Of a stretch of DNA of 64,000 nucleotides, positions 59,167 to 64,000 are shown piece by piece (the stretch's first letter is position 1; each line of letters opens with the position of its first letter). The position numbers and the translations under genes are program-made. Source of the DNA: Biomphalaria glabrata (Eukaryota > Mollusca > Gastropoda > Planorbidae); NCBI RefSeq assembly GCF_947242115.1, contig NC_074713.1, positions 7,499,501-7,563,500 on the forward strand, in the 5' to 3' direction. The notes below the pieces were generated by a model. The model was not told the DNA's origin. It did not search any database and saw nothing but the letters and a program-made list of their open reading frames with translations.

Positions 59167-60431
59167 TATAGTAGTTTATTTATTTCGGACATTACATGAA
59201 TTCGGACATTTGCTGTTTTTTGTGGTCATTAAATAATTATTTTAATATGTATTATAAAACTAGCGTGCTGTATAATGTGCTTGACCAATTTCCAATGATT
59301 CTAACCCAATTTCCTTCCATTTAGCTGTCTTTTTATGTAAGAAAAACGAATTTCAAATTTGTTAGTCAGGTTGTTGTTTTTTCCTATGTTACCCGGATGA
59401 CTTTACCTCTTCCTAGAGTTAAGACTATATTTTTTGATTGGCTAAGTCTATACTAATGAGCTCGGCAATATTAATTCTGTTTTTGGAGCAGATTTATTTG
59501 ATTTATAAGCCAAGTTTTCTAATTCCATACCAAAAAAAAAATTAATACGGTGTCCGAATTAAATTACGATTTTCTTACCAAAATTTATTTCGGACAGCCA
59601 GTTTTGGACATCAATAAAAATGATCTTATATTATATTTGTTCGTTTGTTGTTGTTTTTTTAATAGAGAATAAATGGGCAAATGTTTGGAGTGAGCTTGGT
59701 ACATTGAATGAAGTTAAATGCTTAGATCTAGACCTACTAGATAGATCTAGATTTATATAGAGAGAATATAGAGGATTCAGTTAGGCAAGAATGGCTATCG
59801 TAACCTGTAGGGGCCTACTATACTACAAAAGATCATCTGTATTAGAAATTTATTAAATTAATAAACAAAAAAAACACAAACATTCAACACACATCTAATC
59901 ATGCAAACCCCAAACATTCAACACACATAAAATAAACAAACATAAAATAAGTCTAAAAGTCGGTGCAGAAATCACTATTCCAGTGACCTAATTTTGGTAG
60001 AATAAGTGTGTTCATATTTTTATTTTTTGTGTTCGTATTTTTGCATAGTTTGAAAACATCGTTATGATTTCATGTGAGGGGCTATGCCTGGGGATCTTAA
60101 AATTTAGTTAATGTTAATATAGAATTAAAATCTGAGTTTATTGATGCCTAAATATAGAGACTGTCCGAAATAAATTATGGTGTTCGGAATCAAATAATGT
60201 GGGTCAAATGTGTCCGATTTAAATGAAAACACACAGCCTCTTTGACCTTAAATATAATAACAAATATAGGTTTGGGGAACAAATATAAGTAGTCATCCTT
60301 ATTCTCCTTTAACTAAAGAAGATTTTGATACGTCATTTTCTTTTCTATGTCAAACCATTGTAAAATAATGCGCTGTCAAAGTCAAACTTTCAAATTTGGG
60401 CCTATAGGTGTCCGAATAGCATAAACTACTC
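59167..60431. mobile_element. Candidate non-autonomous DNA transposon with inverted ends
   Basis: The left end AGTAGTTTATTTATTTCGGA and the reverse complement of the right end, AGTAGTTTATGCTATTCGGA, match at 16 of 20 positions. Inside, the GTCCGAA / TTCGGAC word recurs in both orientations at about 59200, 59550, 59590, 60160 and 60185. No transposase is seen and the target duplication is unclear, so the superfamily is open. Confidence 0.5.
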
Positions 60432-60837
60432 TAGATCTTGTTGTAAAATGTTCAGAAAGACGTTTTTATTGAACTTCTTCCTCACATCTATAATCTAGAT
60501 CTAGTCTAGTAGATTTAGTTCCAAAATCAGCCTGGAAAACCAATGACTTCGTGACACTTGGTCTTGGCATAAGTGACATGCTGAAGTAGATCTAATTATG
60601 TTTAATCTTCTAAGAGTTCTATTTTAGATTCAAACATTGGGATTATGATGAGACCATCTAGAAACATGTTTTTACACCTGAATCTTATCTTTGTGTCTGT
60701 ATGACACTGTGTTAGAGATACACTTGTAGATCTATTCATGTTTTTATCATACATAAAAATCTACTTGGCCAGGTAAATATATAAACTTTATTTGCAGTGA
60801 CAGTTCTTCATGAGTTACTCAATTTATGTGTGCACCA

Positions 60838-63800
60838 ATGGATATTCTAACAGACCTTCAGAGTGATACTTCATTTGCCTTTAATTTTCATAGTAGTTCC
60901 TGTAAAGGTATGTTGTATTTCCTTCATAAATCTGATTCCATTTTGTTTGATTGAAGGAAGTTGGAAATCTTAGACTTGGGTCATTTCATGCCCTTTGCAT
61001 CAAAGGGTGGCAAGCTCTCTCTTTTACAAATCTAATATCTGGTAAAAATTTTGAATATGTTGTTTATCCCATTCTCAAATCAAGTTAAAACTTTCCTCCA
61101 CTATTTATTGTACCTAACAAAACATGAATCTTTAATAAAAAAAATTAGTCAATTATTGGTCATTTTGTTTGAAATTGAAATTCTACATTGAGATAAGTTG
61201 TAAATGTGTTCTTCCACGTAGATAATAAAAAAAAAAGTATTTTTATATTTTGCTTGTCAATTGTCTTGGGCATCTTGATACTACTAATTGTCTGAGAGTA
61301 AGAATAGGAAAACTTTTTTTGCATCTTTAATTTTAGAGATACTCATGAGTTGACATTTCTTAAATGTTTTTTTTTTTTAACCCAAACATTTATAAATTCC
61401 TTTGTTGTGTATTAGTTGCCTGTTAAGTTAGTAACATTCAAAACCACTCCTTAGGTACAATTTAAGTCACCTGTGCTGATCATATCATTCATGTACACTA
61501 GAAAATATACTTCACTAGAATGAAGTAAGTGTAAACTTTAACAGAAAACTAAGTCGTTGCTTGTTTGAAATCCATAATATCCATATTTTTCAATGCTGTT
61601 TTCTCCTGTCTAAATCTTAATTCTTAATTTATTATGTGACATGTCAAGGCTACTGACAATGCTGTACAATTAAGCGTTAAAATGTAGGTATCTGTGGGGA
61701 AAAATCATACTGTCATAGGCGGGGTTATCCATGGAGCAACTGGACAGGCCAGTTACTTTCCAAGTCAGTGTTAGCCAGAGATACAAAGAGTGGCTCAACC
61801 AATGGGTATCGGAAAGCACAGGCTGAGCTATTTAGATTACCACACCAAACTGAAGTGTCAATCCCCTCCCCCTAAAGAAAAATCTACAATCTTTCAGTTC
61901 CGAACAGGACACATCTTTACATTTTTACCTAAACACAATAAACCCCACACATTACTCCACTTCTGACACTTCGCTCACCCTAATGCCCCAATTTAATTCA
62001 CCTTGGGCAAACCCCATTATAATGACCCAGCATAACCAACACTCTGTATGGTGGTGTGGAATAGCTAATAATAATAATTTTATTTATAAAGCGCTGTTAA
62101 CAAACAAAATGTAGGCTCAAGGCACTGTAATATTACAAACACAAACACGACAGCTAAAATGACAATTAATCTAAAAAAGTTTTAAACAGGTAGGTCTTAA
62201 TGTTCTTCTTAAAAGTGGTGTAGTATGTTGTCTGAAATCAATGGGGAGCGAGTTCCAAACCTTTGGTCCGTGCACTGAAAAAGCCCGCAGAGCATAGCTT
62301 TTGAGGGAGAACATGGCACCACTTAAAGCGTTAGTCCATTGAGCGCATGGCTCTCCGAGGGACATATGGAGTAATCAGGTAGCTAAGGTACAAGGGCATC
62401 TCATTGTTATATATACACTGATGACAAAGTGTGGTGACCTTGTAATCGATTCTCGCTTTCGCGGGAAGTCAATGGAGCGTGTGCAAGAGCGTCCTAGCAG
62501 AATCTCGTCTTGTTTTTTCTAAGGACTATTCGTGCAGCATTGTTCTGAATACGTTGCAGATTGGCTATTTTGTAATCGGGTATACCTGCTAGCATGGCGT
62601 TGCAGTAGTCAATGCAGGATAGTATGCCACAGCTAGTGTTTTTCTTGACTCCGTTGTTAAATATGGTCGGATCTGGCCTAATCTGGGCAGCTGCAGATAA
62701 AGACCCTTGCAGAGCTGACTTGTGTGTGGTTTGAAAGATAGTGTTGAGTTGAAAACTCCCAAGATTCCACACTACATGGACATAAGGAACCTGGCAGTTT
62801 GTGATAAAAAGTTCTGTGTTTTTTACTTTTGAAACGTTGTTCCTAGTGCCAATCTTAATTCTGTCTTGTCTTCGTTCATCTTGAGTTTATTCTCAACCAT
62901 CCAATCTCTCACCCTTGCAACGGTACCACTGATTTTCTCTGCCAGATGCGACACCTTTGAGGGTACTGAGGAAGTGTATAACTGAGTCATCAAAGAAATG
63001 GTATAAGATGCCGGTTGGCCATATAACACAGTTGAGTGGATATGTATACATAGTGAACAGTACTGGGCCTAGAACTGATCCTTGGGGTACTCCGTACTTC
63101 AGAGAGTAAGCTTGTTGATTCTGTCCCGTTAACGACACTTTGGGTGCGTTCAGTTTGGTAAGATCCAAGCCACTTTAGGACGATTCCTGCTAAACCAAAA
63201 GTGGCAGAGAAACTTTTTTCCTTGGCACATACTGTAGTAGAGCATAGAGCAGCAAAAGCTGGCTAGAAGAATCGGGTGGGGGGGGGGGGGAGTAGAATTA
63301 AAACCCACTTGATTTTCATTAATTTATTAGCTATGGTATTAAAGTGTAACTAATAAATTTTTGTGACATTGAATATTTCATTTTTCATATTTTACTAACA
63401 TGTTTATGTATTAATTTCACTATACTGTTTTTATTTAAAAAAAATTGACATCTGTTTGCAGACATGGAAAACCATCCTATCACAGAATGCTTTGACACAA
63501 CTTTTTCCAGCATCAATGGAGCAGACATTGCAGAAGTGTCAGAACTTGATTCTACACAAGTTCTTTTTGATATCTCATCAGAGGATGCTTACTTTGAAGA
63601 TGATTACTTGCAGGACTTCAGCTCTCCAGAATCTAAGTCAACTATGTTTAGTAAGACAAATTCAGAATACACAATATTAGCAAATCTTTTTTGTATTACA
63701 CATGAGGATGAGGACAAGTTTTACAATTTGGACAGTTTATTACAAGATTCTTTCAGTGACCTTCAGCCAGTATTCCCTCCTAAGCTGAATTGTGAACTTC

Positions 63801-64000
63801 TTTCTGTAAGCATACCATTTGATGCCAGTTACTGTTTAACAGAAAAATCTCAAGTCCGCAGCATTAAGTCTACCAGAAGAAAACACAACTCTGAACCAGA
63901 CAGATCATCCAACAAGTTGACTGTCACATGCTGTAAAGAAACACAAACTGATGCCATTGAAACAGATGTCTTGATGGTGGAAACTTTATCTATAGATTCT
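60838..64000 (+). CDS. Acidic protein, N-terminal part only; unrecognised
   Basis: Two coding exons: 60838-60907 and 63462 to the window edge, joined in phase 1 across a GTATGT donor and a TTTGCAG acceptor. They give 202 residues, starting MDILTDLQSDTSFAFNFHSS and crossing the junction as CKDMENHP. A second acceptor at 60796 means there is an upstream 5' UTR exon. The protein is rich in acidic, serine and aromatic residues (for example SSEDAYFEDDYLQDFSSPES, NLDSLLQDSFSDL), like a transcriptional activation domain. A basic patch, KSTRRKH, follows. No DNA-binding domain lies inside the window. The 2.5-kb intron holds two LINE fragments. A transcription factor is only one possibility. Confidence 0.7.
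61725..62050 (+). mobile_element. LINE C-terminal fragment
   Basis: Frames read KEWLNQWVSEST, then in another frame FQFRTGHIFTFLPKHNKPHT, resembling the FQxRTGHTxLxxxLxRI end of non-LTR retrotransposons. Degenerate. Confidence 0.55.
62070..63180 (-). mobile_element. CR1/L2-like LINE, reverse-transcriptase 3' half
   Basis: In minus-strand order: YGVPQGSVLGPVLFTMYTYP (RT block 4), YHFFDDSVIHFLST (the YADD site, altered to FFDD), RDWMVENKLKMNEDKTELRL, then SCIDYCNAMLAGIPDYKI and LQRIQNNAARIV. It closes with RAFSVHGPKVWNSLPIDFRQ and a short 3' end. This is the textbook CR1/L2 order. Frame breaks and the lost endonuclease show a truncated relic. Confidence 0.9.

Larger units (their letters stand above)
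54825..60796. other. Divergent intergenic region between EXO1 and the right-hand gene
   Basis: No host gene is seen. It holds TAGATC-rich DNA (55000-55190), a LINE-end fragment (55700-55880), several poly-A, poly-T, poly-G and poly-C runs, an irregular tandem repeat (57180-57670), a GC-richer island (57700-58310) and an inverted-repeat-bounded element (59167-60431). Confidence 0.6.

Overview
The window is eukaryotic nuclear DNA: AT-rich, with split genes, GT-AG introns, non-LTR retrotransposon debris and several tRNA-derived SINE families. The TAGATC-rich low-complexity DNA and the SINE types suggest a mollusc, most likely a heterobranch (pulmonate-type) gastropod. That placement is an inference; the intron-exon calls rest on reading frame and splice-site phase.

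Four multi-exon genes can be read. (1) Minus strand, 7405 to 114 and running off the left edge: FSIP1, fibrous sheath-interacting protein 1, with eight coding exons visible. (2) Plus strand, 22005-38698: an unrecognised nuclear-looking gene of 11 coding exons and about 2,588 residues. One 5.2-kb exon codes for three fields of 11-residue lysine-rich repeats, every intron is in phase 0, and both ends of the protein have duplicated modules. A separate short paralogue of its N-terminal module lies at 18111-18506, followed by a decayed partial copy at about 18824. (3) Minus strand, 53617 to 41392: a complete EXO1 (exonuclease 1) gene of 14 coding exons and 986 residues, with all catalytic acidic residues. 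(4) Plus strand, 60838 to the right edge: the first two coding exons of an acidic protein I cannot name.

FSIP1 and gene 2 are divergent, gene 2 and EXO1 are convergent (about 2.7 kb apart), and EXO1 and gene 4 are divergent. Nothing suggests that the four form one pathway. EXO1 is a DNA-repair nuclease, FSIP1 is a sperm-flagellum or cilium protein, and gene 2 has basic, disordered and SUMO-interaction-like features.

Introns and intergenic DNA hold at least three tRNA-derived SINE families, LINE 3' fragments (RTE-like, jockey-like, CR1/L2-like), two short hAT elements with 8-bp target duplications, one TTAA-bounded piggyBac-type mini-element, a hAT transposase relic, a solo-LTR-like repeat, minisatellites and a long AT-rich tract (about 11.9-15.4 kb). 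The best candidate for something undescribed is gene 2: its N-terminal WEGESG module, its duplicated C-terminal helical module and its phase-0 exon organisation.
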